Shown one piece after another: positions 24,424 through 33,553 of a stretch of 64,000 nt of DNA. Both the position numbers and the translations under genes were made by a program. Numbering within the stretch: position 1 is the stretch's first letter; each line of letters starts with the position of its first letter. Below the pieces are notes generated by a model. That model made no database searches and had not been told where the DNA came from. It saw only the letters and a program-made list of their open reading frames with translations. This stretch comes from Egibacteraceae bacterium (GTDB lineage: Bacteria > Actinomycetota > Nitriliruptoria > Euzebyales > Egibacteraceae), in the NCBI GenBank assembly GCA_030447925.1, contig JAUJNX010000013.1:1-64000 (forward strand), written 5' to 3'.

Positions 24424-24459
24424 CTGCGCACCGTAGTGAATCCAGGGTGCCGGTGTCCT
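24424..24459 (-). promoter_or_regulatory. Probable leaderless promoter of the amine operon
   Basis: On the minus strand TACGGT (24430-24435) ends six bases before the ALDH ATG. AGGACA, a partial match to TTGACA, lies 18 bases further upstream. This would start transcription at or next to the ATG and drive the whole aldehyde dehydrogenase-to-ALDH run. About 120 bp remain before the divergent acetyltransferase start, enough for PucR binding, but no clear operator was recognised. Confidence 0.4.
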
Positions 24460-24579
24460 CGGACATCGGGACCACCGCTGCCCCTCGAGTTTGCCATCTG
24501 GCCAACGGTGGATGAACGGCGACTCATCTATCCGGTCACCGGGTACGTTCCCCGATAACCATTGAGGAGGGGACGGGGC

Positions 24580-25164
24580 ATGGCAGAGGCAGCGCTGCGC
24601 CGGACCGAGGTCGTGCACGGCCTGGACGAGGACACGGCCGCGCGGTCCTGGGAGCTCTACGTCGAGGCGTTCACGCCGCTGGTGCCGCTCACCGCGCATC
24701 CGCACCTGCTGCACCGCCAGGAGTTCCTGGACCTGGTCCGCCACCCGCGCGTCGAGTCGTACCTGCTCCGCGACGACGACGGGGCCCTGATCGGCCAGGC
24801 GTCGCTGACCAACGACCTCACCCTCATCCCCTGGATCAGCCCGGCCTTCTACCGGCGGCGCTGGCCCGAGGCCGCGGCCGAGGGCCGGCTGCACTTCATG
24901 GCGTTCCTGTTCGTCGCACCGCGGTTCCAGCGTCACGGCCTGCTGGGCCCCCTGGCCCGGGAGGCTGCGCGCCCCCTGGCGGACCGGCGGGCGGTCCTCG
25001 GCTTCGACGTGTGCGAGTTCAACGACGCGCAGCTCTCCTTCACCCGGATTCTGGACGAGGAGGTGGCGAGGCTCGGGGCGGGGCACGACATCGCCGTCAT
25101 CGACGTGCAGCGCTTCTACGCGGTCACCTTCGACGGCACCCCGGTGATGACCGCCAGGACCTGA
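24580..25164 (+). CDS. GNAT-like acetyltransferase, unknown substrate
   Basis: A 194-residue protein with a GNAT-like outline: substrate loop IGQASLTND, then [24 protein letters not shown] (about 107-130) resembling the acetyl-CoA-binding V-x-x-x-x-(Q/R)xxGxG/A segment, and a C-terminal FDGTPVM strand. The assignment is weaker than for a typical GNAT because the RGxG loop reads QRHGLLG. ATG 24580 follows GAGGAGGGG. Its 3' end overlaps the convergent GGDEF-EAL gene by 49 bp. Confidence 0.55.
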   Translation: MAEAALRRTEVVHGLDEDTAARSWELYVEAFTPLVPLTAHPHLLHRQEFLDLVRHPRVESYLLRDDDGALIGQASLTNDLTLIPWISPAFYRRRWPEAAAEGRLHFMAFLFVAPRFQRHGLLGPLAREAARPLADRRAVLGFDVCEFNDAQLSFTRILDEEVARLGAGHDIAVIDVQRFYAVTFDGTPVMTART

Positions 25165-27401
25165 TCGACGGGCAGCGGCCTGGCGTAGAGGTAGCCCTGC
25201 GCGACGTCGCAGCCCAGCGCGCGCAGGTGGTCGCGCTGGACCTCGGTCTCGACGCCCTCCGCGACGACCTCGAGCCCGAGGGCGTGAGCCATGGCCAGCA
25301 CCGCCGCGACGATGGCCTCGTCGTCGCGGTCCTCGCCCAGCCCGTCGACGAAGGCCCGGTCGATCTTCACCTGGTTGACCGGGAACTTCTTGAGGTAGCG
25401 CAAGGACGAGTAGCCGGTCCCGAAGTCGTCGACCGACAGGCGGGCGCCCAGCGCGCGCAGGGCGTGGAGGCGCTCCAGGATGACGTCGGAGTCCTCCACC
25501 AGCGCCGACTCGGTGATCTCCAGCGTCAGCGCCCAGCCCGGCAGCCCCGTCTCGACGAGGACGCAGCGCACCAGGTCCACGAAGGCCGGGTCGCGCAGCT
25601 GGCGGGCCGCGACGTTGACCGAGACCCTGAGGTGTTGGGCCGCCGGTGACGACGCGCGCCACTCGGCCAGCTGGCGCGCGGCGCGGCGCAGGACCAGCGC
25701 GCCGACCGGCAGGATGAGGTCGGTGTCCTCGATGACGGGGAGGAACATCCCCGGCGGGACCAGGCCGTGCCCGGGCCGCTCCCAGCGGACCAGCGCCTCG
25801 AAGCCGACCGGCGTCTCGTCGGCGAGACGGATGACGGGCTGGTAGTGGACCACCAGCTCGCCGCGCTCCAGCCCGGCGCGCAGGGCGCGCTCGGTGTCCA
25901 GGCGCTGGGCCACGACCTGGCGCATGGCGGGCTCGAACAGCAGCCAGCGGTTGCGGCCCTCGCCCTTGGCCTGGTACATCGCGACGTCGGCGTCGCGGAT
26001 CAGGTTCTCCGGTGTCGCCCCCGGCCCCGACAGGCCGGAGTGGGTGACGCCGATCGAGGCACCGATCACCACTTCGCCCGGGTTGAGGAGGAACGGCTCC
26101 AACAGGGCTGCCCGCACCCGCTCGGCCACCGACGGCAGCTCGGCGTCGGGATCCGTCACCGATCGCACCAGGACGAACTCGTCGCCACCCACGCGCGCCA
26201 GGGTCTCGCCCTCCCCAATGGCGGCGGCGAGCCGGCGCCCGACCGCCACGAGCAGTTCGTCGCCCAGCGAGTGGCCCCAGGTGTCGTTCACCCGCTTGAA
26301 GCCGTCGAGGTCCACGAACAGGACCGCCACCACCTCGGGGGCCCGGGCCGGGTGCTGGAGCGCGTCGTCGATGCGGGCGACCAGCAGCCTGCGGTTGGGC
26401 AGCCCGGTCAGGGGGTCGTGCGTCGCCTGGTGGGCCAGGCGCTGCTCGGACGCCGCGTGCTGGTTGACCGCGCGGACGGTGCGCACGTATGCGACCCCCG
26501 CGAGCAGCAGGATGCTGATGCCGACCACGACGCGGTCACCCAGGGAGGCGATGGGGCGCAGTAGGACGAGCAGGGCGGGCGCCCCGAACGCCAGCGTGAC
26601 GGTGAGCAGCCGCCAGCGCGACAGGGGCCGCGCGACCGCCGGGGACGGCTCGGTGATGACGCGCACCGACGGGTGCAGGACGGCGCCGCCCGCCAGGCCG
26701 ACGGCGACCAGGTAGCTCCCGTCGGCCAACCGGGTCGAGACGGCGTGGCCGGCCGCGTTCAGCGCCCAGAGCAGATCACCGGTCAGGGTCAGCGACAAGG
26801 TGCCCAGCAGCAGCAGCAGCGAGGGGATGCGCTGGGCCCGCGCCAGTGCGAGGCGCACCAGGAGGAACAGCGCGACCACGTCCAGGAGGGGGAACAGGTT
26901 GGCGGTCAACCGGTACAGCAGTGGCGTGGGCGCCGCGAGCGTCGGGGACAGCAGCAGGACCCACAGCGCGGCCGCCGCCGCGACGGTCACGAGCAGGCCG
27001 TCGGCCAGCGCCCCCTCGCGCGTCCCGTCGCCGGCCGCCCGGACCAGCAGCAGCAGCCAGGCGAAGATGAGGCCGTAGACGACCAGGCCGACGGCGTCCG
27101 CGGGCAGGGACCCACCGGTGTCCGGGTCGCCCGTCACGCCGCGGACGACCGTGCCGACCGCGGAGACGAGCTGGATGACCATGAGCAGGTTCCACGGCGT
27201 CCGGGAGGAGGGCCGGTTGCGGCGCGCGCCGACCTCCATCGCGCCGACGCTGAGCACCGCCCCCGCGACGTAGAGGGCCGGTGTGCCCGTCGCCAGGAAG
27301 GACACGGCGATCATCCCCACCGCAGCGAGGTAGCACCAGACGAGCCCGACCGGCACGGGACCACCGCGCGGCCTCGCGGTCAGCACGGCGCTGGCGGGCA
27401 T
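25116..27401 (-). CDS. Membrane GGDEF-EAL protein (cyclic-di-GMP turnover)
   Basis: A 761-residue protein with about eight membrane helices (residues 15-300), then a GGDEF domain with intact active site RVGGDEF near 402, and an EAL domain with [10 protein letters not shown] near 533, [10 protein letters not shown] and [10 protein letters not shown]. Both catalytic motifs look complete, so it could make and degrade cyclic-di-GMP in response to a membrane signal. No RxxD product-inhibition site was checked. The PAS-GAF sensor gene lies immediately upstream on the same strand, separated by a hairpin. Confidence 0.9.
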   Translation of the reverse strand: MPASAVLTARPRGGPVPVGLVWCYLAAVGMIAVSFLATGTPALYVAGAVLSVGAMEVGARRNRPSSRTPWNLLMVIQLVSAVGTVVRGVTGDPDTGGSLPADAVGLVVYGLIFAWLLLLVRAAGDGTREGALADGLLVTVAAAAALWVLLLSPTLAAPTPLLYRLTANLFPLLDVVALFLLVRLALARAQRIPSLLLLLGTLSLTLTGDLLWALNAAGHAVSTRLADGSYLVAVGLAGGAVLHPSVRVITEPSPAVARPLSRWRLLTVTLAFGAPALLVLLRPIASLGDRVVVGISILLLAGVAYVRTVRAVNQHAASEQRLAHQATHDPLTGLPNRRLLVARIDDALQHPARAPEVVAVLFVDLDGFKRVNDTWGHSLGDELLVAVGRRLAAAIGEGETLARVGGDEFVLVRSVTDPDAELPSVAERVRAALLEPFLLNPGEVVIGASIGVTHSGLSGPGATPENLIRDADVAMYQAKGEGRNRWLLFEPAMRQVVAQRLDTERALRAGLERGELVVHYQPVIRLADETPVGFEALVRWERPGHGLVPPGMFLPVIEDTDLILPVGALVLRRAARQLAEWRASSPAAQHLRVSVNVAARQLRDPAFVDLVRCVLVETGLPGWALTLEITESALVEDSDVILERLHALRALGARLSVDDFGTGYSSLRYLKKFPVNQVKIDRAFVDGLGEDRDDEAIVAAVLAMAHALGLEVVAEGVETEVQRDHLRALGCDVAQGYLYARPLPVDQVLAVITGVPSKVTA

Positions 27402-27453
27402 GGAGCAGGTCTCGGCGCATCGGGAGCCGATCTTTTGCCCTAATGGGGCGAAT

Positions 27454-27467
27454 CCCCCGATCGGGGG
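27454..27467 (-). terminator. Perfect 14-bp palindrome after the PAS-GAF gene
   Basis: CCCCCGATCGGGGG lies four bases after the stop of the PAS-GAF gene and 53 bp before the GGDEF-EAL start. It could act as a weak terminator; no T run follows. Being fully palindromic, it could instead be a protein-binding site. Confidence 0.4.
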
Positions 27468-27470
27468 AGG

Positions 27471-28535
27471 TCAGCCGCGCGCGAGCAGCGCCTGCTCCAG
27501 CTGGCCGACGAGATCCCGGCCCCGGCCGTCGGGCTCGGCCTCGGTGAGGCACGCCGACACGACCGCGGCGAGGGTCTGGCCGGCGGCGAGCACGTCGGCG
27601 TCGCCCACGGCCTGCTCGGCGTAGAGGTCGAGCACGCCCGCCACGTCGTCGCCCCGCCACACCGGGAAGCTGGCCGCGGCGGTCACCCCGGTCGCGGCCG
27701 CGGTGTCGGCGAACGCCGCCCAGTCGCCCGCCCGGTCGCGGACACGGTGCTCGACCAGGGCGCGGCCGGCGGCGGCGGCCTCCAGCGCCGGCCCCGCCGA
27801 CGCGCGCACCTGGGCCTGGGCCAGCGCCAGCGCGCGACCGTCGGAGCCGGCCACCAGCGGTGCGAGCCCGCTGGGGTCGCGCAGCAGGACCGCCGCCCCG
27901 GCCGCGCCCAGGGCGGCGCCGAGCGCGGCGACGTCGGCCGCCAGCTCACGCAGCTGCGGCCCGGTCAGGCGCAGCCCGTCGCGGTCGCCGTGCGCCGCGT
28001 GCAGGAGCCACCGGACGGTCGCGTGCCCGTGCAGGTCGCGGGCGACCGACAGCGTCGCGCGGACGGGGACCGGGGCGCCGGCGGGGGGCACCAGGGCGAA
28101 GCGGACGTCGTGGGGGCCGGTGCGCAGCGGCGCGGCCAGGGCCCCCTCGACCGCGGGGCGGTCGGCGGGGTGCACCAGCTCGGCGAGCCGCCGCCCGACG
28201 ACCCAGGCCGCCCGGGACCCCATCAGGCCCCCCGCGCGGTCGCTGGCCAGGAGCACCAGCCCGCCGCGGTCGGTCACCAGGTAGGGCTGTGGCGCGGCGC
28301 GGAACAGGTCGGCGTAGCGCAGCCCCTCGGCCCGGGTGCGCTCCTCGACCCGGGCGAGGTCCTCGAGCTGGTGGAGGCGCTCCAGGTGCTCGGCCTCGAG
28401 CTCGTCGAGCGCGTGCAGGAGCTCGGACACCGCCACGGGCACGGGGCCCGCGACGCGCCCGCTCAGCGGCCCGGCCAGCAGGGCGTCCAGGCGGGCCCGC
28501 ACGGCCGTGAGACCCGCCGTCGTCCCGTCGACCAC
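27471..28535 (-). CDS. PAS-GAF sensor protein without output domain
   Basis: About 354 residues: a helical N-terminus with a coiled-coil stretch (LDELEAEHLERLHQLEDLAR, about 45-64), a PAS domain (about 75-190; LFRAAPQPYLVTDRGGLVLL) and a GAF-like domain (about 210-330; TAAASFPVWRGDDVAGVLDL). No kinase, GGDEF or DNA-binding domain follows. GTG 28535 is chosen because GGGGAGG lies eight bases before it; the frame extends further upstream without a ribosome site. Next to a GGDEF-EAL gene it may act in the same signalling path, which is inference. Confidence 0.7.
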   Translation of the reverse strand: MVDGTTAGLTAVRARLDALLAGPLSGRVAGPVPVAVSELLHALDELEAEHLERLHQLEDLARVEERTRAEGLRYADLFRAAPQPYLVTDRGGLVLLASDRAGGLMGSRAAWVVGRRLAELVHPADRPAVEGALAAPLRTGPHDVRFALVPPAGAPVPVRATLSVARDLHGHATVRWLLHAAHGDRDGLRLTGPQLRELAADVAALGAALGAAGAAVLLRDPSGLAPLVAGSDGRALALAQAQVRASAGPALEAAAAGRALVEHRVRDRAGDWAAFADTAAATGVTAAASFPVWRGDDVAGVLDLYAEQAVGDADVLAAGQTLAAVVSACLTEAEPDGRGRDLVGQLEQALLARG

Positions 28536-28641
28536 GCCTGCGGCCTCCCCCCGATTGGTCCTGTTTCTAACCTTCGAGCAGTATGACCTCGTAGTGACGG
28601 TCGCGCTACGCAGGGAGAGGTGGTCGGGCGGCCGGGTGCGG

Positions 28642-29292
28642 TCAGGGCGTGAGGGGGCCACGGCGGGCCCGTTCGAGCAGGTCGATCACCACCGCGTCGT
28701 CGAGCTGGCGGAAGTCGTCGTACCAGCGGCCCACCGCCCCGAACTCGGGCGGCGAGGACAGGCAGACGACCAGGTCGGGGCCGTCCGCCAGCCGCGCCGC
28801 CGCGTCCGGCGCGCACACCGGCGCGGCGAACACCAGCCGCGCGGCGCCGCGCCGGCGCAGCGATGCCAGGGCGGCCCGGGCGGTGACGCCGGTCGCCAAC
28901 CCGTCGTCCACGACGACCGCCGTGCGCCCCGCCAGCGGGGTCATGGGGCGGTCACCGCGGTAGGCGCGCACCCGGCGGTCCAGCTCGGCGCGCTCGACCG
29001 CCGCCAGCGCCTCGATGTCGGCGGGGGTCAGGCGCAGCGCGGCCACGGCGGGCTCGTCGAGCACGACCACCCCGCCCTCCGCCACCGCGCCGATGCCCAG
29101 CTCCGGGCGGCCGGGGGCGCCGAGCTTGCGGGCGATGGCGACCTCGAGCGGCGCGCCCAGGACCCGGGCGACCTCGAAGCCGATCGGCACCCCGCCGCGC
29201 GGCAGCGCGACGACGACCGGCGACGCGAGCCCCAGGTCGCCCAGGCGCCCCGCGAGCAGCCGGCCGGCCGCGCGCCGGTCCGGGTACCGCAT
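28642..29292 (-). CDS. Phosphoribosyltransferase-fold protein
   Basis: About 216 residues with the PRPP-binding motif VVVDDGLATGVTA (about 123-135) and the N-terminal VVALPRGGVPIGFEVARVLG of the type I PRTase fold (PF00156). Proteins of this size with the LPRGGVP motif are common in bacteria, but substrates are mostly unknown. ATG 29292 is the only in-frame ATG before the fold; its ribosome site is poor. It is divergent from the SGNH hydrolase gene. Confidence 0.78.
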   Translation of the reverse strand: MRYPDRRAAGRLLAGRLGDLGLASPVVVALPRGGVPIGFEVARVLGAPLEVAIARKLGAPGRPELGIGAVAEGGVVVLDEPAVAALRLTPADIEALAAVERAELDRRVRAYRGDRPMTPLAGRTAVVVDDGLATGVTARAALASLRRRGAARLVFAAPVCAPDAAARLADGPDLVVCLSSPPEFGAVGRWYDDFRQLDDAVVIDLLERARRGPLTP

Positions 29293-29415
29293 CAGGCAGA
29301 TGTGCCCCCGCAGGGGAAGTGTCACGCCCCCGCCCGCCGGTGGCCATCGGGCATTCACCCGGGCTTTCGGGCACGATGACGCGGGAGCGGGTGCGGGCAT
29401 GGGAGGGCTGGCGCG

Positions 29416-30207
29416 GTGGGCTACCGGCGCTTCGTGGCGATCGGTGACAGCTTCACGGAGGGGCTGGACGACCTGCTGCCGACCGGCGCCTACCGCGGCT
29501 GGGCGGACCGGCTCGCGGCCCGCCTGGCCGCCGCGCAGCCCGGTCTCGGCTACGCCAACCTGGCGGTCCGCGGGCAGAAGGCGGCGCAGATCCGCACGCA
29601 CCAGGTGGAGACCGCCCTGCGCCTGAAGCCCGACCTCGTGACCGCCGTGGTCGGGCTCAACGACTTCGTGCGCCCCGGGTTCGAGCCGCGGCGCTTCCGC
29701 ACCGCGGTCGACGAGACCTTCGCGGCGCTGACCGACAGCGGCGCCACGGTCGTGACCGCCACCCACCCCGACGTGGCCCGGCTGCTGCCGCTGGCCCGCC
29801 CGCTGCGCGCGAAGGCCCAGGCGATCAACGAGGTGATCCGCGATCGGGCGCAGGCCCGCGGGGCCCTGCTGCTGGACTGGTGGGAGGACCCCCTGACCGT
29901 CGACCGGGGCCGCTGGAGCCCCGATCGCCTCCACCCCAACGCGGCGGGCCACGAGCTGCTGGCCAGCAGCGCCGCGGGCCTGCTGGGCATCGAGCCGTCC
30001 CGGGGCGGGGAGCCCCCGCCCGCCGCGGTCCCGTCGCCGACCGTGGCGGACCTCGTCTGGCTGCTGCGCACCGGCGCGCCGTGGATGCTGGAGCGGCTGC
30101 TGCGCCGGGCCCTGGGCCGGGCGCACCTCGACCGCGTCGCCAAGCGCCCGTTCCTGCTGCCGGTGGACGGCGACGTGCCGTGGGAGGAGCGCTGGGAGCT
30201 GGCGTGA
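29416..30207 (+). CDS. SGNH/GDSL-family hydrolase
   Basis: A 263-residue esterase-type hydrolase: block I GDSFTEG (10-16), Gly block NLAVRGQKA, Asn block VVGLNDF and the catalytic pair DRLHPN (Asp...His). It lacks a signal peptide, so it is probably cytoplasmic. The last 80 residues (LVWLLRTGAPWMLERLLRRA) form an amphipathic helical tail found in actinobacterial relatives. The GTG start follows GGGAGGG. The natural ester is unknown. Confidence 0.85.
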   Translation: MGYRRFVAIGDSFTEGLDDLLPTGAYRGWADRLAARLAAAQPGLGYANLAVRGQKAAQIRTHQVETALRLKPDLVTAVVGLNDFVRPGFEPRRFRTAVDETFAALTDSGATVVTATHPDVARLLPLARPLRAKAQAINEVIRDRAQARGALLLDWWEDPLTVDRGRWSPDRLHPNAAGHELLASSAAGLLGIEPSRGGEPPPAAVPSPTVADLVWLLRTGAPWMLERLLRRALGRAHLDRVAKRPFLLPVDGDVPWEERWELA

Positions 30208-30216
30208 GGGGCGGCG

Positions 30217-30864
30217 TCAGCCGCCCGCGACCAGCTGGGTGACGTCGACCGGGCCGGCCAGCTGGATCGCGCCGCTCGCGACCGTCGCCTGCTCCAGGGT
30301 CGCCCCCGCCGGCAGGCCCGCCAGCGGCACCACGAACTCGCGGCCGTCGAGGCCCGGCAGCGGGGCGTTGGCCAGGGTGAGGACCAGGGCGCCGTCGCGG
30401 GCGCCGACCAGCAGGTCGGCGGTGAACCCCCCGACGGCCAGCTGGAGCCGGTCGTCCAGGATCTGCACCTGGCCGAGCTCGCTGGCCTGGGTGGCCAGCG
30501 CCTGCACCGCCTCCTGGTCCACGGCGGCGGTGAAGCGCCCGGACTCGGCGGTCAGCACCTCGGGGTTGCCCTGCAGCGCCTCGGGCAGGCGCACGTCGCT
30601 GAGGGTGACGTCGACCCGGGACAGCTGCAGCGGCCCGCCACCCTGCAGCGGCACGTCGGTCGCCGACACGATCGCGGTGGGCACGCCGGTGTCGGCCAGC
30701 AGGCGGGCGGTGACCGGCCAGCCGTCCAACGCCACCGTCGCCGGGGCCCCGATCTGGCGGCTGACGCGCGCGCCGGCCTCGCGCTCGATGTAGGACGTCA
30801 GCGCCAGGTCACCGGCCACGACCAGGACGGCGAGCGCGACGAACAGTGCCAGGATCCAGCGCAT
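30217..30864 (-). CDS. DUF2993 (LmeA-like) phospholipid-binding protein
   Basis: About 215 residues with an N-terminal membrane/signal segment (ILALFVALAVLVVAGDLAL), then the DUF2993 pattern REAGARVSRQIGAPATVALD and repeated amphipathic strands. DUF2993 includes mycobacterial LmeA, a periplasmic lipid-binding protein involved in cell-envelope lipoglycan maturation. ATG 30864 (MRWILAL) is chosen over upstream in-frame starts because the signal segment begins there; TATGGT lies eight bases upstream. It is convergent with the SGNH gene, 9 bp apart. Confidence 0.75.
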   Translation of the reverse strand: MRWILALFVALAVLVVAGDLALTSYIEREAGARVSRQIGAPATVALDGWPVTARLLADTGVPTAIVSATDVPLQGGGPLQLSRVDVTLSDVRLPEALQGNPEVLTAESGRFTAAVDQEAVQALATQASELGQVQILDDRLQLAVGGFTADLLVGARDGALVLTLANAPLPGLDGREFVVPLAGLPAGATLEQATVASGAIQLAGPVDVTQLVAGG

Positions 30865-30913
30865 CGCGGGACACCATAGCGAAGGCCCCCGGACGGGGGA
30901 GGTGGGAGGGGCC

Positions 30914-32443
30914 ATGGGAGAGCACGACACGGCGGTGCTGGGGGTGGACCTGGGGACGACCAACGCGAAGGCGGCCGCCTACGGGCTGGACGGGGAGCGC
31001 CTGGCCCACCACGACGTCGAGGTGCCGCTGGCGGCCGCCGACGACGACCGCGCCGAGCAGGACCCCGACGCGATCCTGGCCGCCGCGGTCCAGGTGATCG
31101 CCGCGGTCGCCGCGGACCTGCGCCGCCAGGGACGGCGGGTTGCCGGGGTCGGCTTCAGCGGCGCGATGCACTCGCTGCTGGCCGTCGACGGCGCCGGGCG
31201 GCCCCTGACCCCGGCGCTGCTCTGGGCCGACAACCGGGCGGCGGACCAGGTCACCGAGATCCGGCGCCTCACCGTCCCGGGGGCGCTGACCGCGCGCACC
31301 GGGACGCCGCTGCACCCCATGACCCCGCTCGCCAAGCTGCGCTGGTACGCCGAGGTCGCGCCCGACGTCGCGGCTCGGGCGGCGCGGTGGATGTCGCTGA
31401 AGGAGTACGTCCTGCTGCGCCTCACCGGCGCCGCGGTCGTCGACCACTCGATCGCGTCGGCCACGGGGCTGTTCGCCATCGCCGCGCGGGACTGGGACCC
31501 CGAGGCCCTCGCCCTGGCCGGCGTGGACCGCGACCACCTCTCCACCCTGGTCCCGACCCGCACGGTGCTCGCGCTCACCCCCGCCGCGGCCGGGCAGGTG
31601 GGGCTGCCCGAGGACGTCCCGATCGTGGTGGGCGCGAGCGACGGCCCCCTGGCCAACCTGGGCACCGGCGCGATCGAGCCGGGCGTCGCCAGCCTGACCA
31701 TCGGCACCAGCGGCGCGGTGCGCGTGCGGGTCGACCGGCCGCGCGGGGACGCCGCCGGGCGGTTGTTCTGCTACGCGGGCGCGGGCCCGGACGACTGGGT
31801 GGTCGGCGGCGCGGTCAGCAACGGCGGGCTGGTCCTGAAGTGGGCGCGCGACCACCTGTTCCCCGACCTCAGCGCCGCCGCCCGGGCCGGCGGCGAGGAC
31901 CCCTACGACGTGATCGACCGGCTGGCCGCGGGCGTGGCCCCCGGGGCGGGGGGCCTGCTGTTCCTGCCCCACCTCGTCGGCGAGCGGGCGCCGCGCTGGG
32001 ACCCCGACCTGCGCGGCGCACTGGTCGGGCTGACGGTGCGCCACGGCCGCGACCAGGTCCTGCGCGCCCTGATGGAGGGCGTGGTGCTGCACCTGGCCAC
32101 CGTGGTGGGGGCGATGGCGGCGGCCGGCCACCCGCCCCGGGCGATCCGCGCGTCCGGCGGGTTCACCGCATCCGACCTGTGGCTGGGCATCGCCGCCGAC
32201 GTCCTGGGCGTGCCGCTGACCGTCCCGCGCCGGGCGGAGGGGTCGGGCTTCGGCGCGGCGCTCGTGGCCATGGGCGCGCTGGGGCTGGCCGACCCGGACG
32301 CGCTCGCCCTCGCGGTCACCCGCGACGCGCGCACCGTGGTGCCCGACGCGGCCCGGGCCGACCGGTACCGCCGCGTGCTGGCCGTCTACGAGGACCTGGA
32401 GGCAGCGCTCGCGCCGATCTTCCCCGTGCTTGACGACCTGTAG
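30914..32443 (+). CDS. gntK: FGGY-family carbohydrate kinase, probable gluconokinase
   Basis: A 509-residue sugar kinase: ATP-binding GVDLGTTNAKAAAY (near 9-22), FSGAMHSLLAVD, PALLWADNRA and the C-terminal IRASGGFTASDLWLGIAADV (FGGY signature 2, about 410-430). GTPLHPMTPLAKLRWY and AMHS are closest to Bacillus-type gluconate kinases, so phosphorylation of D-gluconate to 6-phosphogluconate is likely; a xylulokinase-like role is the alternative. ATG 30914 follows GGGAGGGGCC. A strong hairpin follows the stop. Confidence 0.83.
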   Translation: MGEHDTAVLGVDLGTTNAKAAAYGLDGERLAHHDVEVPLAAADDDRAEQDPDAILAAAVQVIAAVAADLRRQGRRVAGVGFSGAMHSLLAVDGAGRPLTPALLWADNRAADQVTEIRRLTVPGALTARTGTPLHPMTPLAKLRWYAEVAPDVAARAARWMSLKEYVLLRLTGAAVVDHSIASATGLFAIAARDWDPEALALAGVDRDHLSTLVPTRTVLALTPAAAGQVGLPEDVPIVVGASDGPLANLGTGAIEPGVASLTIGTSGAVRVRVDRPRGDAAGRLFCYAGAGPDDWVVGGAVSNGGLVLKWARDHLFPDLSAAARAGGEDPYDVIDRLAAGVAPGAGGLLFLPHLVGERAPRWDPDLRGALVGLTVRHGRDQVLRALMEGVVLHLATVVGAMAAAGHPPRAIRASGGFTASDLWLGIAADVLGVPLTVPRRAEGSGFGAALVAMGALGLADPDALALAVTRDARTVVPDAARADRYRRVLAVYEDLEAALAPIFPVLDDL

Positions 32444-32453
32444 AGGCCGGACG

Positions 32454-32492
32454 CCGACGGGGCCCGCGCGATGTCCGCGCGGGCCCCGTCGG
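32454..32492. terminator. Bidirectional terminator hairpin, 17-bp perfect stem
   Basis: Arms 32454-32470 and 32476-32492 pair perfectly (CCGACGGGGCCCGCGCG against its complement) around the 5-base loop ATGTC. It lies between the convergent gluconokinase and DUF3618 genes, 10 bp after one stop and 12 bp after the other, so it can end transcription from both sides. There is no T tract, as is usual in very GC-rich actinobacteria. Confidence 0.85.
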
Positions 32493-32504
32493 TGCAGCGT
32501 CGGT

Positions 32505-33128
32505 CTAGGAGGAGAGGTTCTCGCGGGCCTGCTGGGCCTCGCCCTGCACGTGCTGTGCGGAGCTGGTGGCGTCGTCGCGGGTGCGCTCGACGCCCTCCTG
32601 CGCGGTCTGCTTGACCGACTCGGCCGCCTGCTGAGCGGCCGGCTGCAGGGCGTCCTTGGCCTCCTGCGCGACCTGCTGGACCTGCTGCTTGGCCGGCTCC
32701 TCGAAGCGGTCGCGCAGGGCCTCCGCGGCCTGCTGCTCGGGCTGGGTCGAGGGCAGCAGCGACGCGAGCAGGAGCCCGCCGCCGAAGGCGATGAGGCCGG
32801 CGGCGAGCGGGTTGCCCCGCGCCTGGGCCATCGCCTGGTCGGGGGCGCCGGCCAGGGTCTGGCGGGCGGAGTCCACCGCCGAGCCGGCCCGGTCGGTCAG
32901 CCCGGAGGCCGTGTCCGAGAGGCCGGAGCCACCCCCGCTGGGGGTGTACTCGTCGACGGTGCCCATCACGCGCTCGCGCACGCTCTGGATGCCGCCGCGG
33001 ACCTTGTCGACCTGCCGCTCCGCGATGCGCGACGGGGTGACCTTGTCCTCGATGTCCTCGAGCGTCTCACCCAGGCCCTGCCGGGTGCGCTCGATCTCGC
33101 GCCGGATCTCGTCCGGGTCCTGACTCAT
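32505..33128 (-). CDS. DUF3618 membrane protein
   Basis: A 207-residue protein with the DUF3618 signature at the N-terminus (DEIRREIERTRQGLGETLED), a single membrane helix (AAGLIAFGGGLLLASLLPS, about 113-131) and a long Gln/Ala-rich C-terminal helix. Function is unknown; members usually occur with a holin_3_6-type gene. It is the last of three genes linked by ATGA overlaps. Confidence 0.85.
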   Translation of the reverse strand: MSQDPDEIRREIERTRQGLGETLEDIEDKVTPSRIAERQVDKVRGGIQSVRERVMGTVDEYTPSGGGSGLSDTASGLTDRAGSAVDSARQTLAGAPDQAMAQARGNPLAAGLIAFGGGLLLASLLPSTQPEQQAAEALRDRFEEPAKQQVQQVAQEAKDALQPAAQQAAESVKQTAQEGVERTRDDATSSAQHVQGEAQQARENLSS

Positions 33129-33553
33129 GGCCTGCGCTCCTTGATGGTCTGCGCGTCTTCCTTGAGGGTTTCCATCGTCTGCTCGGGCTTGGGGTTGACC
33201 GTCTGCAGCCGCTTGCGACCGCTGACGAACAGCAGGCCGCCGACGGCCGCCAGCACGATGCCGACGATCAGGAAGCCCAGCGAGAAGCTGTCGAGCAGCT
33301 CCGCCAGCAGGTAGGCGAGCGAGAACGCCAGGAGCGCGAGGCCCCCGAGCGCGAACACGCCCGCCGCCGCCAGCATCCCCGCCGCCTGGCCGGCCTTGGA
33401 GGCCTCCTGGCGGATCTCGGCGGTGGCCAGCTGCACCTCCTGCCGGAACAGGGTGGACAGCTGGTTGGTCATGTCCGAGAACAGCTCGCCCAGCGACCGG
33501 TCGTTGCCGGACGCGTCCTGCTCGAAGCCGAACGACGAGCTGGACGAGCTCAT
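33125..33553 (-). CDS. Phage_holin_3_6 / DUF1469-like membrane protein
   Basis: A 142-residue protein with the family pattern SLGELFSDMTNQLSTLFRQEVQLA, an amphipathic helix and two membrane helices (about 62-85 and 92-113). Despite the family name it is a common chromosomal protein without evident lysis role. It overlaps both neighbours by ATGA, so the three proteins are translated together and probably act together in the membrane. Confidence 0.85.
   Translation of the reverse strand: MSSSSSSFGFEQDASGNDRSLGELFSDMTNQLSTLFRQEVQLATAEIRQEASKAGQAAGMLAAAGVFALGGLALLAFSLAYLLAELLDSFSLGFLIVGIVLAAVGGLLFVSGRKRLQTVNPKPEQTMETLKEDAQTIKERRP

Noticed and set aside
24545..24560. CCCGATAA resembling a FliA/WhiG-type -10 box before the acetyltransferase
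   Set aside because: No matching -35 (TAAA) at 15 bp and no motility genes in the window.
27402..27453. Possible cyclic-di-GMP (GEMM) riboswitch before the GGDEF-EAL gene
   Set aside because: Only about 70 bp are available and the conserved GEMM core and paired arms could not be found.
33125..33553. Prophage signal from a holin-family gene
   Set aside because: Phage_holin_3_6 proteins are ordinary chromosomal proteins in actinobacteria, and no other phage gene is near.
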